Source of the DNA: Bryobacterales bacterium
GTDB taxonomy: Bacteria > Acidobacteriota > Terriglobia > Bryobacterales > Bryobacteraceae
DNA: 6,267 bases
Direction: 5' to 3'
NCBI GenBank assembly: GCA_003132865.1
Contig: PKYZ01000267.1
Location: 2,327 to 8,593, forward strand
The notes beneath the pieces are model-generated. The model was not told the origin of the DNA. It did no database searches and saw nothing but the letters and a program-made list of their open reading frames with translations. Below are positions 1 through 4,419 of this stretch, one piece after another (positions within the stretch are counted from its first letter, which is position 1; each line of letters opens with the position of its first letter). Both the position numbers and the translations under genes were made by a program.

Positions 1-367
1 GCCGAGGCGAACGCCCAGCTTCTTTGCGCCTTTTACTCGACGAATTCCAGCGGCCAATTCCGGGCTGAGTAGTCCGCAATCAGCCGCTTCGTACACGAGC
101 CGAACCGCCGCGAGCCTTCCGTTGATCGTACCCGGCGCAAGCTGGCGTGATTCCAGGTGAATTCGATAGCGGGTTACTACTGCCTTGTTGAGCGAAAGCC
201 GCGGTTCGGGCAGTACCAAGCAATGAACTCCTCGATGGCATGCCGATACCCCGCTGGGACTCCTTTGATGGCAGGCTGTTTAGGACACTGGATTTGGCCT
301 GATCGAGATCGGGCAGCCGGAGGGTATTCTTCGGCTTCTTTTTCGCTACGACGTGTTTGTTCTTCAC
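1..367 (-). pseudogene. Tyrosine recombinase (phage-type integrase), N-terminal part, broken by two frameshifts and cut by the window edge
   Basis: Read right to left, three frames together give one coherent integrase N-terminal (SAM-like, core-DNA-binding) domain: TLRLPDLDQAKSSVLNSLPS, then YRHAIEEFIAWYC, then VVTRYRIHLESRQLAPGTIN and GRLAAVRLVYEAADCGLLSP, reaching KKLGVRLG at the left edge. A single base is missing near 247/248 (QRG to YRH) and another near 209/210 (after AWYC), so no single frame encodes it. The catalytic domain lies beyond position 1 and cannot be judged. I place the start at the GTG at 367-365 because an excellent Shine-Dalgarno (AAGGAGG, 382-376) sits 8 bases upstream. 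The ATGs at about 394 have no such site. Similar integrases are, from memory, multicopy in soil Acidobacteriota. The family assignment is recognition by eye; the frameshifts are directly visible. Sequencing error is the main alternative explanation. Confidence 0.82.
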
Positions 368-501
368 GTGACGGGCCTCCTTGGCCCCCATCACGAGTAT
401 GTCGACATGAGTGCCCTCGAGCGGATTTGGCGTCTCCCACGAGTCACCAGCGCTCTTGATTGCGCAGGTGTCTACGGCTTTCTGGGGGACCTCGAACTGT
501 A

Positions 502-536
502 TTCAGCTTCAGCTAGATCACAAGATACAATACAAT
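502..536 (+). promoter_or_regulatory. Weak candidate promoter for the membrane-protein gene
   Basis: Two TACAAT hexamers (526-531 and 531-536) resemble a sigma70 -10 box. TTCAGC at 508-513 lies 17 bases upstream of the second and TTCAGC at 502-507 lies 18 bases upstream of the first. The -35 match is poor (3 of 6). It is the only promoter-like sequence in the spacer before the gene starting at 595. Confidence 0.3.
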
Positions 537-594
537 GGCCTCGTGCCCCGGTCGATATCAGCTTACCGTTGGCGTCAGGCACCAGGAGAGATCA

Positions 595-1056
595 ATGAGC
601 ATCAATGGGCGCGGTGAGATGGCCTCTAAAGTAAGCCGGGGAAGGCCCGAGGGTGGGTTCCTTGGCCTCCTACGCGCAGCGGCCCTGATCGCGGTGCTGG
701 CTGGGGCCGTGGGCTCGGTCGGTTTGATGCTCCATGCAGGCCGTCGTAACGATTCCCGAATCCTGCTGGTACTTTTCGCGCTCTGGGTGCTCTCCCCGTT
801 CATGGCCCTCGTATTGGCCAACGTGGTTTCGAAGCGTTGGTCAGTTCTTACCCGAGCGACGCTCTATAGCGCGATGCTGGTTCTCACGCTGGGCTCTTTG
901 GCCATCTACGGAGATGTTGCCTTGGGGCCCCCCAGGGCGCAGACCGCTTTCGTATTCGTTGTTGTTCCCCCAGCGTCATGGCTGCTGATTGCAATAGTTG
1001 TCCCGATAGCCGCGCTAATATCTGGCAGGCGGTCACGTCGAGGTGACGGTGCCTAA
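595..1056 (+). CDS. Four-helix integral membrane protein of unknown function, integron-cassette-like
   Basis: A 153-aa protein with four hydrophobic segments at about residues 28-47, 56-78, 84-106 and 118-142. It has a basic N-terminus (K12, R15, R17, R27) and a basic tail (GRRSRRGDGA). No catalytic motif is visible, so I assign no function. The start at 595 is chosen over the longer open frame from 535 because AGGAGAG (584-590) lies just upstream; a second in-frame ATG at 619 lacks a comparable site. The stop codon TAA (1054-1056) lies inside the R'' core of the attC at 1051-1110, the arrangement of a mobile gene cassette. I recall similar hypothetical membrane proteins in soil bacterial genomes, but cannot name a family. 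The gene looks intact, unlike most of its neighbours, and may still be expressed. Confidence 0.72.
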   Translation: MSINGRGEMASKVSRGRPEGGFLGLLRAAALIAVLAGAVGSVGLMLHAGRRNDSRILLVLFALWVLSPFMALVLANVVSKRWSVLTRATLYSAMLVLTLGSLAIYGDVALGPPRAQTAFVFVVVPPASWLLIAIVVPIAALISGRRSRRGDGA

Positions 1057-1110
1057 CCCGGCGTTGCAGCGGACGCATACGCGCGCGCCGCTGAACGCCA
1101 AGCGTTAGGC
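1051..1110 (+). repeat. attC: attC site (integron cassette recombination site), well formed
   Basis: All parts of a classical 60-bp attC are visible. R'' is GCCTAAC (1051-1057, fits RYYYAAC). L'' is GGCGTTGCAGCGG (1060-1072). A 15-base variable terminal structure follows (1073-1087). L' is CCGCTGAACGCC (1088-1099), and R' is GTTAGGC (1104-1110, fits GTTRRRY). L'' and L' pair perfectly except for one extra G in L'' (position 1066 region). This matches the extrahelical base that marks strand and orientation in known attC sites. The orientation fits the upstream membrane-protein gene being the cassette gene. No second intact attC or attI is seen upstream, so the left boundary of the cassette is undefined. 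Confidence 0.85.
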
Positions 1111-1322
1111 CGCTCTCCATATCGCAAACAAGCCGACGCATATCGCCCATTCAGTCCGCGACTTCGCAAAGAAGGACGGCGGGGAAGATTCTCCATGGAC
1201 GCGGATCGGCGCCGGGTTCGTTCACAAAGACGGGCAAGGGTTTCAATATCGTGCTTGACGCTCTCCCGTTGTCAGGCCGCGTTGTGCTCAGGTTCAACAA
1301 GCCGAAGCCGAACAAGGAATAA
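1109..1322 (+). pseudogene. Small plasmid/conjugative-element-type conserved hypothetical protein, start lost and frameshifted
   Basis: The frame starting in the last bases of the attC reads NKPTHIAHSVRDFAKKDG and then SPWTRIGAGFVHKDG. After one extra G in the run at 1232-1234 the sense continues one frame over as KGFNIVLDALPLSGRVVLRF, ending KPNKE and TAA (1320-1322). The joined product resembles a roughly 60-70 aa hypothetical protein (pattern PTHIAYTVRD...WTRIGAAWPHKDGKGFN...LD.LP..GR..LR) that I recall from plasmids and conjugative regions of alphaproteobacteria; its function is unknown. No ATG, GTG or TTG occurs in the first frame between the TAG inside the attC (1106-1108) and the conserved part, so the start has been lost, possibly when the attC landed there. 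Missing start plus frameshift make it a pseudogene. The family match is from memory. Confidence 0.65.
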
Positions 1323-1341
1323 AAACCAAAAACGGGCAGTC

Positions 1342-1608
1342 ATGGAAGCCAAGGAATACGATTGGGAAACCTCTTACCGCCGCAGGATTGAAGAACAGAA
1401 CGCGGGAAACCGCCGGTTTGCGGCCATGACCGGCTCACTCGCCCCGATTATGAACACGGAGACAGGCCGCGTTCGAATGGAAGGGTTGCGCCCAGGCCAG
1501 AGGGCCTACTACGAGCACAACGGCGTCAGGCATCTATTCTGCGGCCCGGCCCGGCCAGAGAGCCGCCCGGCGACAACGGCGGAACTCCGCGCGGCAGGGT
1601 TGCTATAG
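1342..1608 (+). CDS. Hypothetical 88-aa protein
   Basis: An intact 88-aa ORF beginning MEAKEYDWETSYRRRIEEQN and ending TTAELRAAGLL. The N-terminal third is highly charged and probably helical. The middle (GQRAYYEHNGVRHLFCGPA) looks like a small beta-rich unit with a single Cys. There is no signal peptide or membrane segment, and I do not recognise a family. The start at 1342 begins 19 bases after the stop of the preceding pseudogene; a longer frame from 1195 overlaps that pseudogene and looks like noise. The ribosome binding site is weak (AACGGGCAG before the ATG). The close spacing suggests it was once co-transcribed with the upstream plasmid-type gene. The charged, non-repetitive composition argues for a real protein, but chance cannot be excluded. 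Confidence 0.5.
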   Translation: MEAKEYDWETSYRRRIEEQNAGNRRFAAMTGSLAPIMNTETGRVRMEGLRPGQRAYYEHNGVRHLFCGPARPESRPATTAELRAAGLL

Positions 1609-1797
1609 CCTTGCAGCGCCAGGCGCAGCAGCATTTAAACCGTGCCGACCCTGTGAGCGCAGTCCCCCTTTGCTGTCCAAACCAAACAGAATTGCGGTAC
1701 TATGCTTTTACCGCCAAAGCCTTCAAAACACGGTGCGTCGCTTTCGAAGCGTTGAAGACCGAACGCCCGGCAAAGTAAGGACGGAGAAAGCAGCAGC
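1609..1797. other. Intergenic stretch without a recognised gene
   Basis: I see no convincing coding frame here. The minus-strand ORF spanning 1635-1853 has no family resemblance or ribosome binding site. TACTAT (1698-1703) looks like a -10 box, but the nearest TTGCTG (1670-1675) is 22 bases away, too far for a sigma70 promoter. Confidence 0.4.
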
Positions 1798-1878
1798 ATG
1801 GACAAATTCGACATTCCGCTAGACGAAGACGGCAGGATCATCGACTTTCTCACTGACGCCCCATTGGAGTCATTCTAG
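1798..1878 (+). pseudogene. Short truncated ORF (26 aa), possibly the start of a lost larger gene
   Basis: ATG at 1798 preceded by GGAG (1781-1784 region) opens a frame reading MDKFDIPLDEDGRIIDFLTD and stopping at a TAG (1876-1878). The opening reads like a genuine protein N-terminus. A shifted frame just downstream (ILEPHEQMALDKAFDKLRYG, about 1872-1930) also looks protein-like, which suggests one frameshifted or deleted gene. The phrase GRIIDFLTD faintly recalls N-termini of type I restriction R subunits, but this is too short to claim. It ends before the Shine-Dalgarno of the next gene at 1980. Confidence 0.3.
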
Positions 1879-1979
1879 AGCCGCACGAGCAAATGGCGCT
1901 AGATAAAGCTTTTGATAAACTGCGGTATGGGATAGAAGAAGATCACCGAACCGCCAGGACACGAAATAGGAGAGTATCT

Positions 1980-2255
1980 ATGCACGCAGCACTTATACAT
2001 CTGACGATTGATCCGGCGCTGGCGGCCGCCGCCGCCGCTCGGTTCACTAGCGAGATCTTGCCAAGAGTGCGGGCCGCACCAGGGTTCGTCGCCGGATACT
2101 GGGTGGACCCAGTTGACCGCCAGGGCTTCGGTTTTCTCCTGTTCGAGACGGAGGAACAAGCTCTCACGGCAACACCGCCAGCAACCACGTGGTCAGCACC
2201 CGGAGTGACGAATCTGCGGACGGATGTTCGACGTGTGGCAGTCGCGATACCCTGA
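1980..2255 (+). CDS. ABM-type dimeric alpha/beta-barrel protein (antibiotic biosynthesis monooxygenase-like)
   Basis: A 91-aa protein starting MHAALIHLTIDPALAAAAAA, with the central block ILPRVRAAPGFVAGYWVDPV and then GFGFLLFETEEQA, ending RTDVRRVAVAIP. This is the ferredoxin-like beta-alpha-beta-beta-alpha-beta pattern of ABM/EthD-type proteins: the strand, helix and 'APGFVAGYW' turn, then 'GFGFLLFETEEQA'. Length is normal for the family. These usually form homodimers in the cytoplasm; some are cofactor-free monooxygenases, but many have no known substrate and no catalytic set is visible here. The start at 1980 is chosen because AGGAGAG (1968-1974) lies five bases upstream. The frame stays open to 1893, but that extension looks like leftovers of the preceding broken ORF. 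It appears intact and single-gene. Confidence 0.83.
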   Translation: MHAALIHLTIDPALAAAAAARFTSEILPRVRAAPGFVAGYWVDPVDRQGFGFLLFETEEQALTATPPATTWSAPGVTNLRTDVRRVAVAIP

Positions 2256-2307
2256 TTCGTGCGGCGACACTCGCTGTGCCCGCAACGCTCAACCAAATGA
2301 GAAGAGA

Positions 2308-2326
2308 TCCGTCTCAAAAGTGGACC
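2308..2326 (+). repeat. Direct repeat copy 1 (TCCGTCTCAAAAGTGGACC)
   Basis: This 19-base word recurs with 17 of 19 identities at 3868-3886 in the same orientation, so the two copies bracket the promoter, hydrolase and attC-like element. The AAAAGTGGAC core resembles the terminal bases of some insertion sequences (IS3-type ends), but no transposase is present. Confidence 0.45.
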
Positions 2327-2339
2327 CGCTCCGGCTCGC

Positions 2340-2368
2340 TTGACAATAAACCGTAAGTACTTTACTAT
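2340..2368 (+). promoter_or_regulatory. Strong sigma70-type promoter for the upstream ORF and hydrolase
   Basis: A perfect -35 TTGACA (2340-2345), a spacer of exactly 17 bases and a -10 TACTAT (2363-2368). It points to the ATG at 2421 and the hydrolase at 2503. The -10 and the spacer are overlapped by palindromic repeats (next entry), so the promoter is probably repressed by a dimeric regulator. Confidence 0.75.
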
Positions 2369-2384
2369 AGAAAGTACTTTCTAT
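2355..2384 (+). promoter_or_regulatory. Operator: two AAGTACTT boxes, the second in an 18-bp perfect palindrome
   Basis: AAGTACTT occurs at 2355-2362 (within the promoter spacer) and at 2372-2379 (just after the -10), 17 bases apart. The second is the centre of a perfect 18-bp palindrome, ATAGAAAGTACTTTCTAT (2367-2384). The two copies also form a 9-bp inverted repeat (AAGTACTTT, 7-base gap, AAAGTACTT). Their position over the -10 and the start of transcription is that of a repressor site. The regulator is not encoded in the window and I cannot name its family; winged-helix regulators (MarR, PadR, HxlR types) commonly bind such sites. Confidence 0.65.
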
Positions 2385-2420
2385 TACGGCTCATCTGAAT
2401 CACGGGCCGCGGAGGTTCCG

Positions 2421-2510
2421 ATGAACGTCTCACCGATGAAGCAGCCGAGCGCCTCGCTTCGAATGGCAATGTCCCTCGCTGCCCTTGTCTTGGCGGCGTC
2501 CGATGTTTGA
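2421..2510 (+). CDS. Small upstream ORF (29 aa) overlapping the hydrolase start
   Basis: ATG at 2421 follows a good Shine-Dalgarno (GGAGG, 2411-2415) and encodes MNVSPMKQPSASLRMAMSLA and then ALVLAASDV, ending in a TGA (2508-2510) that overlaps the hydrolase ATG (2503-2505). The sequence has a basic, Met-rich N-terminus and a hydrophobic end, like a truncated signal or membrane segment. The hydrolase has no strong ribosome binding site of its own, so translation through this ORF may feed the hydrolase start (translational coupling). Alternatives are a remnant of a longer membrane protein, or the true hydrolase N-terminus with a frameshift. It is the first ORF behind the promoter at 2340-2368. 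Confidence 0.45.
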   Translation: MNVSPMKQPSASLRMAMSLAALVLAASDV

Positions 2511-3744
2511 AACGCGGCTAGCCCGTCGGATATTCAAAGGCTTCGCAGTATTGGCGATGTTGGGTATTCTCGGGGCCGGAGCGTTGTTGGGGTCGCTCTG
2601 GCTGGAGCACAGGACCGAGATCACACTCCCGACACCCACGGGGTCATTCGCGGTTGGCCGCGCGACCTATGCTTGGGGCGACGATGCGCACTCGGACACG
2701 CTGGCGCCGGTTCCGGGAACCAAGCGCGAACTCGTGGTCTGGATCTGGTACCCGTCGGGGGCTGGGCAATCCGTTGCGACGATGGACGACTACCTGCCCG
2801 CGCCATGGCGAGCGGCGGCCGAACGCGATCGCGGCGCGTTGATTAGCAAATTTCTGACGCGAGATCTGTCGCGGGTCCATGCGCACAGTATTCGTAACGC
2901 CGATGTGTCACCGCAGCAGCGATCGTACCCGGTGGTGATCATGAGAGCGGGGGCTTCTGCCGAGGTGACGAATTACACGACACTCGCCGAGGATCTGGCC
3001 AGTCACGGTTACGTTGTCGTGGGCTTCGATGCTCCCTATCGCACGGGTGTCGTCGTTTTCCCCGACGGCCGGGTAATGAGAAGGACGCCGGAGAATAACG
3101 TAGAGCTCTGTGAGGGGTTGGGGGAGCCGGAGCAGGCGCGCTGTGTGAGCAAACTGCTGACGGCGTGGACCGCCGACATCGCGTTCGCACTCGATCAGTT
3201 GGAGCGGTTGAACAGCTCTGACGCGTCCGGCAAGTTCACTGGACGGCTCGACATGAAGCGCGTAGGAGTATTTGGTCACTCCTTTGGTGGGGCGACAGCC
3301 GCGCAGTTTTGCCACGAGGATTCCAGGTGCAAGGCAGGCATCGATCTGGACGGTCAGCCATTCGGCAGCGTCATTCGGGAGGGCCTCCATCAGCCGTTCA
3401 TGTTCGTCCTGAGCGACCAAATCCATTCGTCCGACCCGGAGACCCGTCAGGTCCTGGCCAATATCCAATCGATTTACGATCGTCTGCCTCCGGATGGACG
3501 GCTACGCATCGCGATCCGCGGCGCGAACCATTTCCTCTTCAGTGACGATGGAGCCCTGTTGAAGAGCCATATCGTGCTGCGGACGCTCCGTATGTTAGGT
3601 ATTGTCGGTATCGACGGACGTCGCCAGCTTGCCGTTACGGCGTACTGCGTGCACAGCTTTTTCGACGCGTACCTCAAGGGGGCAAGCGTTTCGCGGCTCA
3701 AAATTTCATCTCCGCTTTACCCCGAGATCCAAGTTCTCGAGTGA
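2503..3744 (+). CDS. Membrane-anchored alpha/beta hydrolase, platelet-activating-factor acetylhydrolase-like
   Basis: A 413-aa protein. Residues about 10-34 form a hydrophobic segment after a basic start (RLARRIFKG), acting as an uncleaved anchor or signal, so the enzyme should face the outside of the inner membrane. The hydrolase fold follows: PVVIMRAGA near residues 143-150, a strand-helix-strand 'LASHGYVVVGFDAPYRTG' supplying the oxyanion region, and the nucleophile elbow VGVFGHSFGGATAA with Ser260. The acid is probably Asp281 or Asp283 (GIDLDGQPFG) and the base His343 (RGANHFLFSD). Domain order and the GHSFGG elbow match bacterial PAF-AH II/dienelactone-hydrolase-like esterases; the substrate is unknown, probably a lipid or short-chain ester. 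The start at 2503 gives MFETRLARR. A TTG at 2485 is in frame but lacks a ribosome binding site. It lies behind a repressible promoter and is followed 27 bases later by a decayed attC-like element. It looks intact. Confidence 0.88.
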   Translation: MFETRLARRIFKGFAVLAMLGILGAGALLGSLWLEHRTEITLPTPTGSFAVGRATYAWGDDAHSDTLAPVPGTKRELVVWIWYPSGAGQSVATMDDYLPAPWRAAAERDRGALISKFLTRDLSRVHAHSIRNADVSPQQRSYPVVIMRAGASAEVTNYTTLAEDLASHGYVVVGFDAPYRTGVVVFPDGRVMRRTPENNVELCEGLGEPEQARCVSKLLTAWTADIAFALDQLERLNSSDASGKFTGRLDMKRVGVFGHSFGGATAAQFCHEDSRCKAGIDLDGQPFGSVIREGLHQPFMFVLSDQIHSSDPETRQVLANIQSIYDRLPPDGRLRIAIRGANHFLFSDDGALLKSHIVLRTLRMLGIVGIDGRRQLAVTAYCVHSFFDAYLKGASVSRLKISSPLYPEIQVLE

Positions 3745-3771
3745 AGCGCCTCTCGTCTTCGCCATCGTGCC

Positions 3772-3842
3772 GCCTAACCAACGAATGGAGCCGACGTGCG
3801 CTGGGGGCATGGGCGTGCGCGGCTCATTCGTAATCTTTAGCC
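3772..3842 (+). repeat. Decayed attC-like site downstream of the hydrolase
   Basis: R'' GCCTAAC (3772-3778) is perfect. L'' CGAATGGAGCCG (3782-3793) pairs with L' CGGCTCATTCG (3820-3830), leaving one extra G in L'', the same asymmetry as in the attC at 1051-1110. The expected R' is represented only by TTTAGCC (3836-3842), which differs from GTTAGGC at two positions, including the first G at the crossover. The central part (3794-3819) can fold further (GTGCGC and GCGTGCGC elements). Orientation is the same as the first site, which would make the hydrolase the cassette gene. The site is probably inactive because of the damaged R' box. A chance inverted repeat is a less likely alternative. Confidence 0.58.
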
Positions 3843-3867
3843 CGCTCGCCGACCGCCCTCGTCCAGT

Positions 3868-3886
3868 TCCGTCTCAAGAGTGGGCC
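3868..3886 (+). repeat. Direct repeat copy 2 (TCCGTCTCAAGAGTGGGCC)
   Basis: Partner of the word at 2308-2326 (17 of 19 bases identical, same strand). It lies between the decayed attC and the end of the antitoxin-like pseudogene. Confidence 0.45.
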
Positions 3887-3916
3887 GGTGGCCCGTTCGG
3901 GGCCGATCCTCGTAAG

Positions 3917-4153
3917 CTAGCAGGAGTCCTTTTCGAGGGATCTCAGTTGGGCGCGATGCAATGCGCGATCCACCGTCGCGGGCCGGCGCGAATACACTTC
4001 ATTCAGGCGCTGGGTGACTGCATTCCCTTGCTGCCGGTTCAGAAACTCCGACATAGCCGTGACGTACAATCGACTGCTGGAAACGCGGAGGCGGCGGCAG
4101 CAGCTTCCGCCAGACGAAAAAGCTCGCCGGGTAGCGAGGCTTGCAGTTTTCAT
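3917..4153 (-). pseudogene. Ribbon-helix-helix (CopG/MazE-like) antitoxin with two compensating frameshifts, orphan
   Basis: From ATG at 4153 the frame reads MKTA, then about 15 nonsense residues, then RRLRVSSSRLYVTAMSEFLN, RQQGNAVTQRLNEVYSRRP and HRAQLRSLEKDSC, stop TAG at 3919-3917. In the next frame the nonsense stretch reads ASLPGELFRLAEAAA. Joined, MKTA-SLPGELFRLAEAAARRLRVSSSRLY is the normal N-terminus of chromosomal RHH antitoxins, where the opening strand binds operator DNA. One extra base lies near 4141 and one base is missing near 4097, so the reading frame is closed again but about 15 residues of the DNA-binding part are scrambled. The usual partner, a MazF/PemK-type toxin starting within a few bases of the antitoxin stop, is not recognisable; the sequence runs instead into the direct repeat and attC-like element. 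No good ribosome binding site precedes the ATG. The family is recognised by eye. Confidence 0.65.
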
Positions 4154-4367
4154 GGTTTCGGTATAGCCGGAGTTACACCCGATTCGGTTCACCCAACCGT
4201 ACTTGGCCGCGTAGCCGGCTTATCGGAGACGTGCGGTCGCTGGCCCGGGGCGACTCCTGGCACGCGCCCAGAGAGGGCATCCCGTGCGCCTGATCCCGCC
4301 TACTTTTCCCGTAACCGGTCCTGCGGCCGACGTCCACGTCGGACATAACTTATTGAAAGCGCGGCCA
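4154..4367. other. Intergenic stretch between the antitoxin remnant and the operon end
   Basis: I find no gene here. The only structure is an inverted repeat CCGACGT-CC-ACGTCGG (4327-4342), followed by AT-rich ATAACTTATTGAAA. It could be an operator, a remnant of a recombination site or part of an interspersed repeat together with the hairpins at 4368-4403. Frames crossing this stretch on either strand show no family resemblance. Confidence 0.4.
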
Positions 4368-4403
4368 GGCGGCCTGGGAGGCCGCCGCAGGCCGAGGGCC
4401 TGC
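4368..4403. repeat. Two tandem GC-rich hairpins (REP/BIME-like) after the dehydrogenase gene
   Basis: Hairpin 1 is GGCGGCC-TGGGA-GGCCGCC (4368-4386) and hairpin 2 is GCAGGCC-GAG-GGCCTGC (4387-4403), directly adjacent, both with 7-bp perfect stems. They lie 16 bases past the stop of the minus-strand operon. No T-run follows on the minus strand, so they do not make a standard intrinsic terminator, though they may stabilise the mRNA 3' end. Tandem hairpins in this place resemble interspersed REP-type repeats. Confidence 0.6.
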
Positions 4404-4419
4404 CCCACAAGGTTTTTCA

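Noticed and set aside
1195..1341. Longer start for the 88-aa ORF
   Set aside because: The extension overlaps the recognisable plasmid-type pseudogene in another frame and gives Arg/Ser-rich nonsense; the ATG at 1342 fits better.
1635..1853. 72-aa minus-strand ORF
   Set aside because: No ribosome binding site or family resemblance, and it overlaps the protein-like plus-strand start at 1798.
2908..3468. 186-aa minus-strand open frame
   Set aside because: It lies wholly inside the alpha/beta hydrolase gene on the opposite strand; the plus-strand product has a complete nucleophile elbow and fold, and the minus frame has no family pattern or ribosome binding site.
3842..3916. MazF/PemK toxin remnant downstream of the antitoxin
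   Set aside because: A few bases (ACGAGGATCGGC on the minus strand) could be a mutated toxin start, but the following sequence does not give the expected IWWADLP-type opening in any frame.
3602..4348. 248-aa plus-strand open frame
   Set aside because: It begins inside the hydrolase gene, reads through the attC-like element and both intergenic stretches, and runs antisense to the antitoxin remnant. The translation looks like non-coding GC-rich sequence.
4368..4403. Intrinsic terminator of the dehydrogenase operon
   Set aside because: The hairpins are strong, but the minus strand lacks a T-run after them; called a REP-like repeat instead.
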